From contig DIQS01000047.1 in the NCBI GenBank assembly GCA_002427325.1, forward strand, positions 10,652-20,077: a stretch of 9,426 bases of DNA, given 5' to 3'. A model generated the notes under the pieces. The model saw only the letters and a list, made by a program, of their open reading frames with translations, was not told where the DNA came from and searched no databases. A program made the translations under genes and the position numbers. The DNA is from Cloacimonetes bacterium UBA5456 (lineage in GTDB: Bacteria > Cloacimonadota > Cloacimonadia > Cloacimonadales > Cloacimonadaceae). Shown here piece by piece: positions 1 to 5,690 of the stretch (its first letter is position 1; each line of letters starts with the position of its first letter).

Positions 1-3
1 GGG

Positions 4-21
4 CATGAGCATATCATAAGC
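4..21. repeat. 18-bp window-end repeat, left copy
   Basis: This segment matches the reverse complement of 9389-9406 at 17 of 18 bases, so the two window ends carry inverted copies of the same short sequence. It also opens a run of loosely repeated 11-nt units at 7-17, 18-28 and 29-39. The first two units share 8 of 11 bases and the third shares only the start. No ORF with support covers it. It may be a dispersed intergenic repeat, perhaps where an assembly ended, or chance in a short sequence. Confidence 0.35.
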
Positions 22-179
22 AGAGGATGAGCTGAATCCAATAGGTAAGATACGGCAGAGCAATATGTTATGAGGGCGTGTTGAGTTTTGCTTGGAATGT
101 TTACACCCATAAATTGATGAACAATTCAGAAAACAGGGCTTATCTAATTGATAATCTTGTCTTTATAGTTTGTCGGAGT

Positions 180-216
180 TAGCGGCAAGACACTTGTCAA
201 AAAAGGCTTGCCGCTA
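180..216 (-). terminator. stem-loop downstream of tsaE, possible terminator
   Basis: A perfect 10-bp inverted repeat pairs 180-189 (TAGCGGCAAG) with 207-216 (CTTGCCGCTA). The loop contains a second small hairpin, GACA-CT-TGTC. It lies about 30 nt past the tsaE stop, where a transcript end is expected. No good U-tract follows on the minus strand, so it may be a 3'-end stabilising hairpin or a rho-assisted stop rather than a classical intrinsic terminator. Confidence 0.45.
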
Positions 217-245
217 TTTCCATTCAGCTCAATAATTCTCTCAAA

Positions 246-686
246 TCAAGCAAAGTGCTCAGCGAAATCCTCATCCGGTTCGATATCAACAAAGCGTCTT
301 TCATCTTCGAAGCCAAACTTGAGTTTGAGGTTTTGATAGGGCAAAAAGCCTTGTGCGATCTCAGGCCATTCTATGAGCGTGATGCCGGTTTCTATCATAT
401 CCAAGAGCCCCAAATCGAGCAGTTCGTCCTCGCTTGTGAGGCGATAGAGATCGAGGTGATATAAGGGAAATCTGCCGCAATGATATTCTTTGAAGATCAC
501 GAAGCTGGGGCTATCTATTTCGTCGCCAATGCCCAAAAATGCGCCTAATGCCTTGGCAAAGAAGGTCTTGCCGCTGCCGAGTTCTCCAAAGAGAGATAGC
601 ACGGAGCCGCGCTGTAAGAGGGGGCCGATGAAGTAAGCGAGATCTATTGTATCTTGCTCTGTGTCTAAATATATTCTTTTATTCAT
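246..686 (-). CDS. tsaE: TsaE, tRNA threonylcarbamoyladenosine (t6A) biosynthesis ATPase
   Basis: TsaE is the small cytosolic P-loop ATPase that works with TsaB and TsaD to place the threonylcarbamoyl group on A37 of ANN-decoding tRNAs. The 146-residue protein has the usual family length and all family landmarks. These are a Walker A loop GELGSGKT at residues 34-41, the SPSF segment at 59-62 with a following Tyr68, the HLDLYRL motif at 77-83 (Walker B-like Asp79), and LIEWPE at 104-109. The ATG at 686 has an upstream AGGAG and no competing start. It stands alone: the small membrane-anchored protein gene ends 174 nt upstream, with a stem-loop between them, so tsaE may have its own promoter. 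The identification is secure; only the transcription unit is uncertain. Confidence 0.95.
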   Translation of the reverse strand: MNKRIYLDTEQDTIDLAYFIGPLLQRGSVLSLFGELGSGKTFFAKALGAFLGIGDEIDSPSFVIFKEYHCGRFPLYHLDLYRLTSEDELLDLGLLDMIETGITLIEWPEIAQGFLPYQNLKLKFGFEDERRFVDIEPDEDFAEHFA

Positions 687-728
687 GATTATAATCTCCT
701 GTGAGTGTGTTTAGTTTGAGGACAAAAT

Positions 729-783
729 AAGTCCCAAAAGCTGCAAAACCGCGTATGTGCCGCTTCGGCTGCTTCTGGGACTT
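729..783 (-). terminator. long stem-loop between the envelope cassette and tsaE, candidate terminator
   Basis: The 13-nt arms at 729-741 and 771-783 pair along their whole length, with one position being a G-U wobble on the minus-strand transcript. A small GCCG/CGGC hairpin sits inside the loop (about 759-769). The minus-strand transcript then reads into ATTTTG, a short U-run. It lies about 77 nt after the stop of the 861 gene and 43 nt before the tsaE start. It could terminate the upstream transcript or act as a leader structure of tsaE; the short U-run makes termination likely but not certain. Confidence 0.5.
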
Positions 784-860
784 CTTAGCTTTCAGTCCTA
801 AAGATAAAGATAGTTCGTTTTAAGAGTTTGGCAAGTGGGAATTAACTCATATTCGGAGAT

Positions 861-1274
861 TTATAAGCGTTTTTTTGGATAAAGCACGATATTTGCGCGG
901 TGCGGTGCCTCGCCTTCTTTCAAGACACGATTGAGGCGGTCAAAGAGTTTGCTGCGATTTTGCCTCGACATAGGCGGCACTTCAATGTCAAAAAGCACGC
1001 TGCTGAGCTCCTCATCGTCTGCATCCCAAACCTTTGCTAAAAGACGCACGCTGAGCTCTTTCTTGCTCTTGTTTTCGATGGTGTAGCTGATCTGGATGTG
1101 CTGTGTGCCCCACTCATCGAAGTTCAAGTCTGTGATCTCGATATTCTTGGCGAGATTGCTATGCTCTCTTTTTTGCAGCCAAAAGCCGAAGGCAATTGCC
1201 AGCAGAACGAGGAGCAAGACGCTGCCCTTAAGCTTATATTTGCGAGGCCATTCCATGCGGTCAAATCTTGGCAT
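861..1274 (-). CDS. small single-pass membrane-anchored protein, unknown function
   Basis: I do not recognise a named family. The 137-residue protein begins with a basic segment (RKYKLKG, residues 11-17) followed by one hydrophobic helix at about 17-33. By the positive-inside rule this suggests a cytoplasmic N-terminus and a periplasmic C-terminal domain of roughly 95 residues. That domain looks beta-rich (ITDLNFDEWGTQHIQISYTI near 47-66, a later SSVLFDIEVPP stretch). It recalls small Ig-like or FxLYD-type domains, though this is only an impression. The ATG at 1274 has AGAGG six bases upstream and starts 9 nt after the stop of the Wzi-like gene, so the two are almost certainly co-transcribed. 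A role with the outer-membrane barrel is inferred from position only. Confidence 0.75.
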   Translation of the reverse strand: MPRFDRMEWPRKYKLKGSVLLLVLLAIAFGFWLQKREHSNLAKNIEITDLNFDEWGTQHIQISYTIENKSKKELSVRLLAKVWDADDEELSSVLFDIEVPPMSRQNRSKLFDRLNRVLKEGEAPHRANIVLYPKKRL

Positions 1275-1283
1275 TATTTACCT

Positions 1284-2798
1284 CTAATAAAAGAATTGCC
1301 AAGCCGCAAATGCGCGGTGGCTGAGCTCATCATTCTTCTTCATTTCATGTCCGATGAGAAACCTGTGATGCGCCATAATCGGGATATAGATGCTATTTTG
1401 GAGGGTGATTTCATCGGTGACTACGCCGTCAAACCAGTGCGCCTCAGCCGTTTGAATCTGGCCGGCAAAGATGTCGTGATAGTTATCCTTCCACGAGCTT
1501 CCATCGCTGCCGCTTCTGGAGAGCGAAAGCCGGCAAGTCCAATCCGCATATTTCTTGATCGGGACATTGGCTTGGAGCGTGAGATCGACAATATTCGAGC
1601 CTTTGGGATAGCCCAGGCCTTTGCCATCGTGGGAATACATTGTGTGATTCATGTAGTGTGCGTAGGTGTAAGGACGTACGGCGCTTAGCTCCACGGCAAA
1701 ATCAGCGAAGGAAGTCGGCAATTCGAGCCCGCCTTGCAGCGCATATTTATTGCCCCACCAGGAGCTAAATATCTTGCCATAGCTAAATTCATCGACGGCG
1801 ATCTGGAAATAGAGTAGCATGTCCAAAGGCAATCTCTGATTGAAACCGCCATAGAGCATCATGTTGTCCCGGTCTTTGAGATTATGTTCCGTTGCGCGCC
1901 AGAACGCATTGGGCAAGAGATAGTTGACATCCATGCCTCGATCGCCATAGATCACGCTTTCGCCCAAGAAAAGCTCGGTGTTTTTCCCTGCCTGCCAATT
2001 CAGTTGATGCAGAGAAATGAACTTATCGGGATAGGCTTTGTCGTCATAAAAGTGCGATCCCGTGAGGGCTTTGACGCTATCTGCCATGATGGAGCCATGC
2101 ATGAGCGCAAAGCTGAAATCACCCAGCTTAAACTCGCCGAGAAGATAGCCATAATCGTTTGTGCTGTCGTTTAGGATGATGCTTCCGCTGAGTGAATTGC
2201 CCACGCGGAAGGTGTTGCGCCCAATTGCAAGCTTTGTCTTTTCAGCCACATAGGCAAATTCTCCGCGCATGTTATCCGTGGTGATGGTTCGATCCTCGGT
2301 CGTGTTCCAGCTATTTAGGAGGAGGTGTGTGCGGGCAAGATCAGGATCACCGTAGAAACGTCCGCTATACCAATCTGTGTGCAACTGAAGCTTTTTCAGG
2401 GCGATGGCATTGATCTCCCATCCTTTATAGAGGAAGCCATAACTGTCATCCTCATGGATATTTGACTCGTATCCGGCATAGATATTAAAGTCTGCAACAA
2501 GATCGGGATGGCGATATGAAAACAGTGCGCGACGGGGCGAACCGATGTCAAAGGCTTCCACAAAACTCTCGCCAAATTCCTTGAAAGAAGGAAAGCGGTG
2601 AACGAATCCATCTTCTGCAGGAACATAGGCATAGGGCTGATTTAGTGCCGATTTGTGTAAGAGGCTCTCGGCAAATCGGTTCTTCACTCTGTTGTCAAAG
2701 ATGGAATCAAAGTCCGAGGCAGAAAGGCTTTGTGCTATTGTCAAAAGGAGCAAAAGCACGGCTAAAGCGGGAAAGCGGAGATTATTCTTCGTCCTCAT
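1284..2798 (-). CDS. outer-membrane beta-barrel protein, Wzi-like (capsule assembly family)
   Basis: The protein (504 residues from the ATG at 2798) has a Sec signal peptide (hydrophobic core about 11-22, SLSA-S cleavage near 27). A long region of alternating polar and aromatic residues follows, ending in the Phe-Phe-Tyr C-terminus typical of Bam-inserted barrels. Several segments resemble the Wzi-like barrel family: a GRN segment near residue 192, an ESVIYG stretch near 280, YLLPNAFWR near 293, the following E/DN pair, and WWGNK near 347. Wzi itself anchors group 1 capsule at the outer membrane; I cannot claim that substrate here, since no polysaccharide genes are visible. Start choice: a GTG at 2804 extends it by two codons but has no ribosome site. 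The ATG at 2798 has AGG about 5 nt upstream within AGGTGG. Either start overlaps the upstream gene, suggesting translational coupling. Confidence 0.8.
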   Translation of the reverse strand: MRTKNNLRFPALAVLLLLLTIAQSLSASDFDSIFDNRVKNRFAESLLHKSALNQPYAYVPAEDGFVHRFPSFKEFGESFVEAFDIGSPRRALFSYRHPDLVADFNIYAGYESNIHEDDSYGFLYKGWEINAIALKKLQLHTDWYSGRFYGDPDLARTHLLLNSWNTTEDRTITTDNMRGEFAYVAEKTKLAIGRNTFRVGNSLSGSIILNDSTNDYGYLLGEFKLGDFSFALMHGSIMADSVKALTGSHFYDDKAYPDKFISLHQLNWQAGKNTELFLGESVIYGDRGMDVNYLLPNAFWRATEHNLKDRDNMMLYGGFNQRLPLDMLLYFQIAVDEFSYGKIFSSWWGNKYALQGGLELPTSFADFAVELSAVRPYTYAHYMNHTMYSHDGKGLGYPKGSNIVDLTLQANVPIKKYADWTCRLSLSRSGSDGSSWKDNYHDIFAGQIQTAEAHWFDGVVTDEITLQNSIYIPIMAHHRFLIGHEMKKNDELSHRAFAAWQFFY

Positions 2799-3849
2799 AT
2801 CCACCTAAATAGTGCAGGCGTTTGATGGCTTGCTCCACCTCATATCGGCTGATTTTAAGCTCGCGCGCAATCTCTTTGTTTGTCCAACCATCGGTTAAAA
2901 GCTTGTTTACCATCTTTGTGACTGTGGCGGCGTCTAAATCGCATACTCTTTGTCGAACGCCATGCTTTGCGCCCTTCTTTGCAGCTTTGAGGCGCAGGAG
3001 CAAGAACATGATGAAGATAAGTAGGATAGCTACAAGGATGATCGCGGCCACCACGATGATATTCAGTTTTTCCCAGAGCGATTCTCGGTCGTCAATCATC
3101 TCGGAAATATCGTCGCGCTTGAGTATTCTTTGCAGTTCGCTATCGATATATTCGTCATCGTCCTCGGGGAGCTGATAGTCTATCGCCGGATCGGGCTTGA
3201 GGTCTAATATCTCATCCTCATCCTCTTCTATGATGGGCTCCTTGGGAATATCTACTTTCTTGGGGTCGATTTCACTTAATAGCTCTTGTGCGCGTGAATA
3301 AAACTGGCTGGACGAGGGAATCATTTCCAGCTTTTCGACGGCGCGATCGCTTCCTCTTTTGATCAGGACTTCTCCCCATGCTAAGAGTATGTCGTAGTGA
3401 TTCTTATAGTCGATATAGAGTTCGTGATAGATCTTGTCAGCACGAGCAATACGCCCGCGATCGGTGTGGAATCGGGCAAGTGCGAGCCTCTCCTCTTTAG
3501 TGTTCGCAGTCTTGTAAAAGTCCACCACGAGGGCTTTTGTATCTGTGAGTGCCATGCTTTCAAAGCTGAGATTGTCATGCGTTCTAACAAATATCCCGCT
3601 CGATTGAGCCTCGATGGCATCAAAGAAGCTTCGGCTGAGATTCACCGAGGGGACAATTCCGTCAAATCCGTCAATCCCGATATAAAAACCGCCGGCTCTC
3701 TTCTGAACCTGAAAGTCGGTGTTTGCGTCCATCTGAAGGGCAAGACGACAGGCTATAACCGGTTCTCCGAGCGCGCGTATGCTTCGGATGGACACGGCGT
3801 TCAAGAGACTGCACAAAATCATGAGCAGCACGATTAGAATCCGCTTCAT
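2782..3849 (-). CDS. signal peptide-AMIN-TPR-transmembrane-HTH protein, putative envelope sensor/regulator
   Basis: This 355-residue protein has an uncommon layout. A Sec signal peptide (1-18, LLNA-V) leads to an AMIN-like beta domain at about 20-113. A TPR-like helical pair (about 117-193) and a very acidic linker (about 200-240) follow, then one transmembrane helix at 264-285. A basic stretch (RLKAAKKGAKHGVRQR, 286-301) and a helix-turn-helix at about 307-347, containing GWTNKEIARELKISRYEVEQ, complete it. Signal peptide plus basic residues after the helix predict a periplasmic N-terminal part and a cytoplasmic HTH, the reverse order of ToxR-type regulators. AMIN domains in other proteins bind cell wall or secretin partners. 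The ATG at 3849 has a strong AGGAGG five bases upstream. It starts 53 nt after the ackA stop with no terminator between, and overlaps the barrel gene. DNA binding and sensing are inferred; the HTH could instead mediate protein contacts. Confidence 0.8.
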   Translation of the reverse strand: MKRILIVLLMILCSLLNAVSIRSIRALGEPVIACRLALQMDANTDFQVQKRAGGFYIGIDGFDGIVPSVNLSRSFFDAIEAQSSGIFVRTHDNLSFESMALTDTKALVVDFYKTANTKEERLALARFHTDRGRIARADKIYHELYIDYKNHYDILLAWGEVLIKRGSDRAVEKLEMIPSSSQFYSRAQELLSEIDPKKVDIPKEPIIEEDEDEILDLKPDPAIDYQLPEDDDEYIDSELQRILKRDDISEMIDDRESLWEKLNIIVVAAIILVAILLIFIMFLLLRLKAAKKGAKHGVRQRVCDLDAATVTKMVNKLLTDGWTNKEIARELKISRYEVEQAIKRLHYLGGYEDEE

Positions 3850-3901
3850 TTATACCTCCTGCAAAGGTGTTAAAAAAGGGTTAGGGGTGTATCAATTATT
3901 C

Positions 3902-5107
3902 TTAGCTGTTATCCTCTGGGCTTATGATCGCTGTCGTATCCAGAGCAATTTGCAGTTCTTCATTTGTCGGGACAACGAGTATGGTGACAGGTGAATAGGG
4001 CTTGGAGATGATTCCGGGGTTTCCGCCCACTTCACGGTTCTTTTCTTGATTAATATGTATGCCGAGATTCTCCAATCTGTGGCAGATACGCTCTCTCATT
4101 TTGATGGCGTTTTGGCCAATGCCGCCGGTGAAGACAATTCCATCCACCTTGATGAGGTTTGCGGCATAGGCGCCGATGCTTTTACGAATGCGATAGGCAT
4201 AGGCATCAAGTGCTTGTATGGCGTTTTCACAGCCATTATCAGCAGCAGCTTCGATGTCGCGCAGGTCGCTGGAAGTTCCCGAAAGCCCGAGTAATCCACT
4301 CTTTTTATTGAGAATTTCCTGCAGTTGCTGTGCGGTATATCCTCTTTCTTGGAGGTAGAAGATGATGGAAGGATCGAGGTCTCCGCTGCGAGTGCCCATC
4401 ATGAGCCCTTCCAGCGGGGTAAAGCCCATCGAGGTATCCACAGACTTCCCGCCTTGGATAGCCGTGATGGATGCGCCGTTCCCGAGGTGACAGGTGATGA
4501 GGTTTGTGTTTTCAGCACTGCGTTTCATGAGTTCTAAGGCAATCCCTGCCACATAGCGATGACTGGTGCCATGGAAGCCATAACGGCGGATGCGATAGCG
4601 ATCATAAAACTCACGTGGGATGCCATATAGATATGCGCTGGGTGGAAGAGTTTGGTGGAACGAAGTGTCAAATACTGCAACTTGTGGCACGCCCGGAAAA
4701 GCCAAGGCAGATTCACGGATGCCGGTGAGGTTGGCAGGATTATGTAGTGGCGCAAGTTCGATATTCTTTTCAATGGCGTCAATCACATTGTCATCGATGA
4801 GCACGGAGGCAGAATACTGTTCTCCGCCATGCACCACACGGTGTCCTATGCCATCGATCTCTTTGACCGATTCGATGACAGGCGCCTTGGGGTCCATGAG
4901 AAACTTTGTCATCAATTCAAAGGCGACTGTGTGATTAGGTATCTCAGTTGTTTCCGAGATTTTGTTGCACCCTACTTGTTGGGTGATGATTCCATCCGAG
5001 AGGCCAATACGTTCAATGAGTCCCTTACCGGCGCTTATTCTTTCCGGCATGTTATAGACTTCATACTTAAGCGAGCTGCTACCGCAGTTTACGACGAGGA
5101 TTTTCAT
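3902..5107 (-). CDS. ackA: acetate kinase
   Basis: AckA catalyses acetyl phosphate + ADP = acetate + ATP in the cytosol, the ATP-yielding last step of acetate fermentation, and the reverse in acetate activation. The 401 residues match the usual length, and the active-site pattern is complete. It includes N7, S10, S12 and K14 in VNCGSSSLK, R90 in IGHRVVHGGE, D147 in VFDTSFHQT, and H179 in YGFHGTSH. The nucleotide-binding HLGNG lies at 207-211, R240 in GTRSGDLDP, GGIGQN in the C-terminal half, and the terminal NEE with E384. The ATG at 5107 is preceded by AAGGAAG at a six-base spacing. Phosphotransacetylase (pta), a frequent partner, is not in the window. The gene follows a strong terminator, so it should have its own promoter; no terminator separates it from the next gene. 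Confidence 0.97.
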   Translation of the reverse strand: MKILVVNCGSSSLKYEVYNMPERISAGKGLIERIGLSDGIITQQVGCNKISETTEIPNHTVAFELMTKFLMDPKAPVIESVKEIDGIGHRVVHGGEQYSASVLIDDNVIDAIEKNIELAPLHNPANLTGIRESALAFPGVPQVAVFDTSFHQTLPPSAYLYGIPREFYDRYRIRRYGFHGTSHRYVAGIALELMKRSAENTNLITCHLGNGASITAIQGGKSVDTSMGFTPLEGLMMGTRSGDLDPSIIFYLQERGYTAQQLQEILNKKSGLLGLSGTSSDLRDIEAAADNGCENAIQALDAYAYRIRKSIGAYAANLIKVDGIVFTGGIGQNAIKMRERICHRLENLGIHINQEKNREVGGNPGIISKPYSPVTILVVPTNEELQIALDTTAIISPEDNS

Positions 5108-5136
5108 TCAAATCTTCCTTTGTATTCTTTATTTAT

Positions 5137-5142
5137 ATTATA
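5137..5142 (-). promoter_or_regulatory. candidate -10 box for ackA
   Basis: The minus strand reads TATAAT here, a perfect -10 hexamer about 30 nt before the ackA start codon, inside an AT-rich stretch. It lies downstream of the lipoprotein terminator, where an ackA promoter is needed. No recognisable -35 hexamer is found 16-19 nt upstream, so the assignment rests on the -10 box and position alone. Confidence 0.35.
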
Positions 5143-5232
5143 TTTCATACAGATACACCAGAGTGCAGGAGAGTTTCACCCCTCGGCAACATTGTTTTTA
5201 GAATGCGGTTATATGGCAAGCAATTTTTGAGC

Positions 5233-5266
5233 AAAAAAAATGGGTAAGCTAAGTTACCCATTTTTT
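5233..5266 (-). terminator. rho-independent terminator of the acidic lipoprotein gene
   Basis: A perfect 13-bp inverted repeat pairs 5235-5247 with 5254-5266 around a 6-nt loop. The core is TGGGTAA/TTACCCA, flanked by A and T runs. On the minus strand the hairpin is followed by a run of eight T residues (complement of 5233-5240). It lies about 30 nt after the lipoprotein stop. The T run on the plus side means it could also work for plus-strand transcripts. It isolates ackA from upstream transcription. Confidence 0.9.
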
Positions 5267-5297
5267 AAGGACTGTTTAAACTAATGTTAAGTTAAAC

Positions 5298-5483
5298 TTA
5301 TTCCTGAATTTCTTCTACAGGAGCTTCGGCGTCTTCGCCCTCAACAATTTCTTCGTCGAGTTCGACTTCTTCTTCGATCTCCTCTACTTCTTCAACTTCT
5401 TCTACTTTCGGTTTGCATGCGCTGATGGCAAGCGTTCCAAAGAGAAACATTGCGAGCATTGCAATAAGCATGAATTTTTTCAT
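5298..5483 (-). CDS. small hyper-acidic lipoprotein
   Basis: The 61-residue product has a classic lipoprotein signal: MKKF, a hydrophobic core to residue 20, and a lipobox I-S-A-C with the acylated Cys at 23. The mature part is only 39 residues. About half (18 Glu, 2 Asp) are acidic, with a VEE/VEEI tandem pattern at 27-41. It should be tethered to a membrane and carry a strong negative charge, perhaps acting in cation or cell-surface interactions; no family is recognised. Start choice: an ATG at 5495 would add MEES, but the bases encoding it contain GGAGG, an ideal ribosome site five bases before the ATG at 5483, so the shorter form is preferred. The gene appears monocistronic, with a strong terminator just downstream and 207 nt of non-coding DNA upstream. 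Low complexity makes homology searches unreliable. Confidence 0.8.
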   Translation of the reverse strand: MKKFMLIAMLAMFLFGTLAISACKPKVEEVEEVEEIEEEVELDEEIVEGEDAEAPVEEIQE

Positions 5484-5690
5484 TGATTCCTCCATAAGTT
5501 TGACCCCTTTACGGGGGCACTTACGTTTTTGTTTTTTTGTTTAATTGGCACAAATAAAAAACTGGCCATGCGATTAACTTTGAAAGCTGTTTCTGAAAGA
5601 TGCAACTTTCACACAGTCCTTATGCACGACTATATACTTCTTATTTCGGTGACAGATTATTAACTGTGAGATTCTTGGCAAGTAATATTT
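5484..5690. other. intergenic region upstream of the lipoprotein gene
   Basis: No coding region is evident. On the minus strand it carries an A-rich tract (complement of 5525-5542) and the short CCCC/GGGG hairpin near the ribosome site. No clear terminator for the Omp85-like gene is visible. No good -35/-10 pair could be fixed by eye, but a promoter for the lipoprotein is expected here. Confidence 0.4.
5488..5493 (-). promoter_or_regulatory. ribosome binding site deciding the lipoprotein start
   Basis: The minus strand reads GGAGGA here, followed by ATCA and the ATG at 5483. The upstream in-frame ATG at 5495 overlaps this site and has no comparable site of its own. A small CCCC/GGGG hairpin (about 5504-5516) lies just upstream of the site and might influence its access. 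Confidence 0.75.

Larger units (their letters stand above)
1..245. other. intergenic region downstream of tsaE
   Basis: No convincing coding region is seen on either strand; stops appear early in all three plus-strand frames at the edge. The region holds the window-end repeat (4-21), a small 5-bp inverted repeat at 140-154, and a longer stem-loop at 180-216. A gene beginning beyond the left edge cannot be judged. tsaB, a frequent neighbour of tsaE in other bacteria, is not present here. Confidence 0.5.

Noticed and set aside
246..686. Whether the P-loop protein could be a generic ATPase or kinase rather than TsaE
   Set aside because: The HLDLYRL and IEWPE motifs with the SPSF segment are specific to TsaE.
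869..876. Run of A residues on the minus strand near the end of the small membrane protein gene, possible slippage site
   Set aside because: The run encodes two Lys codons three codons before the stop; a frameshift would alter only a few terminal residues and no alternative long frame follows.
1098..1688. 196-codon open frame on the plus strand
   Set aside because: It runs antisense across the well-supported small membrane protein gene and the end of the barrel gene; its translation shows no signal, motif or family pattern, and it has no operon context.
3397..3837. 146-codon plus-strand open frame
   Set aside because: It is opposite the AMIN/TPR gene, whose signal peptide, TM helix and strong ribosome site are convincing; the plus-strand product shows no recognisable features.
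5233..5266. CRISPR-like or REP repeat interpretation of the A/T-flanked hairpin
   Set aside because: It occurs once, directly after a stop codon, with a T run following; an intrinsic terminator explains it fully.
5484..5495. Upstream ATG giving a four-residue longer lipoprotein
   Set aside because: This ATG lies within the GGAGG ribosome site of the next ATG, and the shorter product has the standard MKK lipoprotein signal start.
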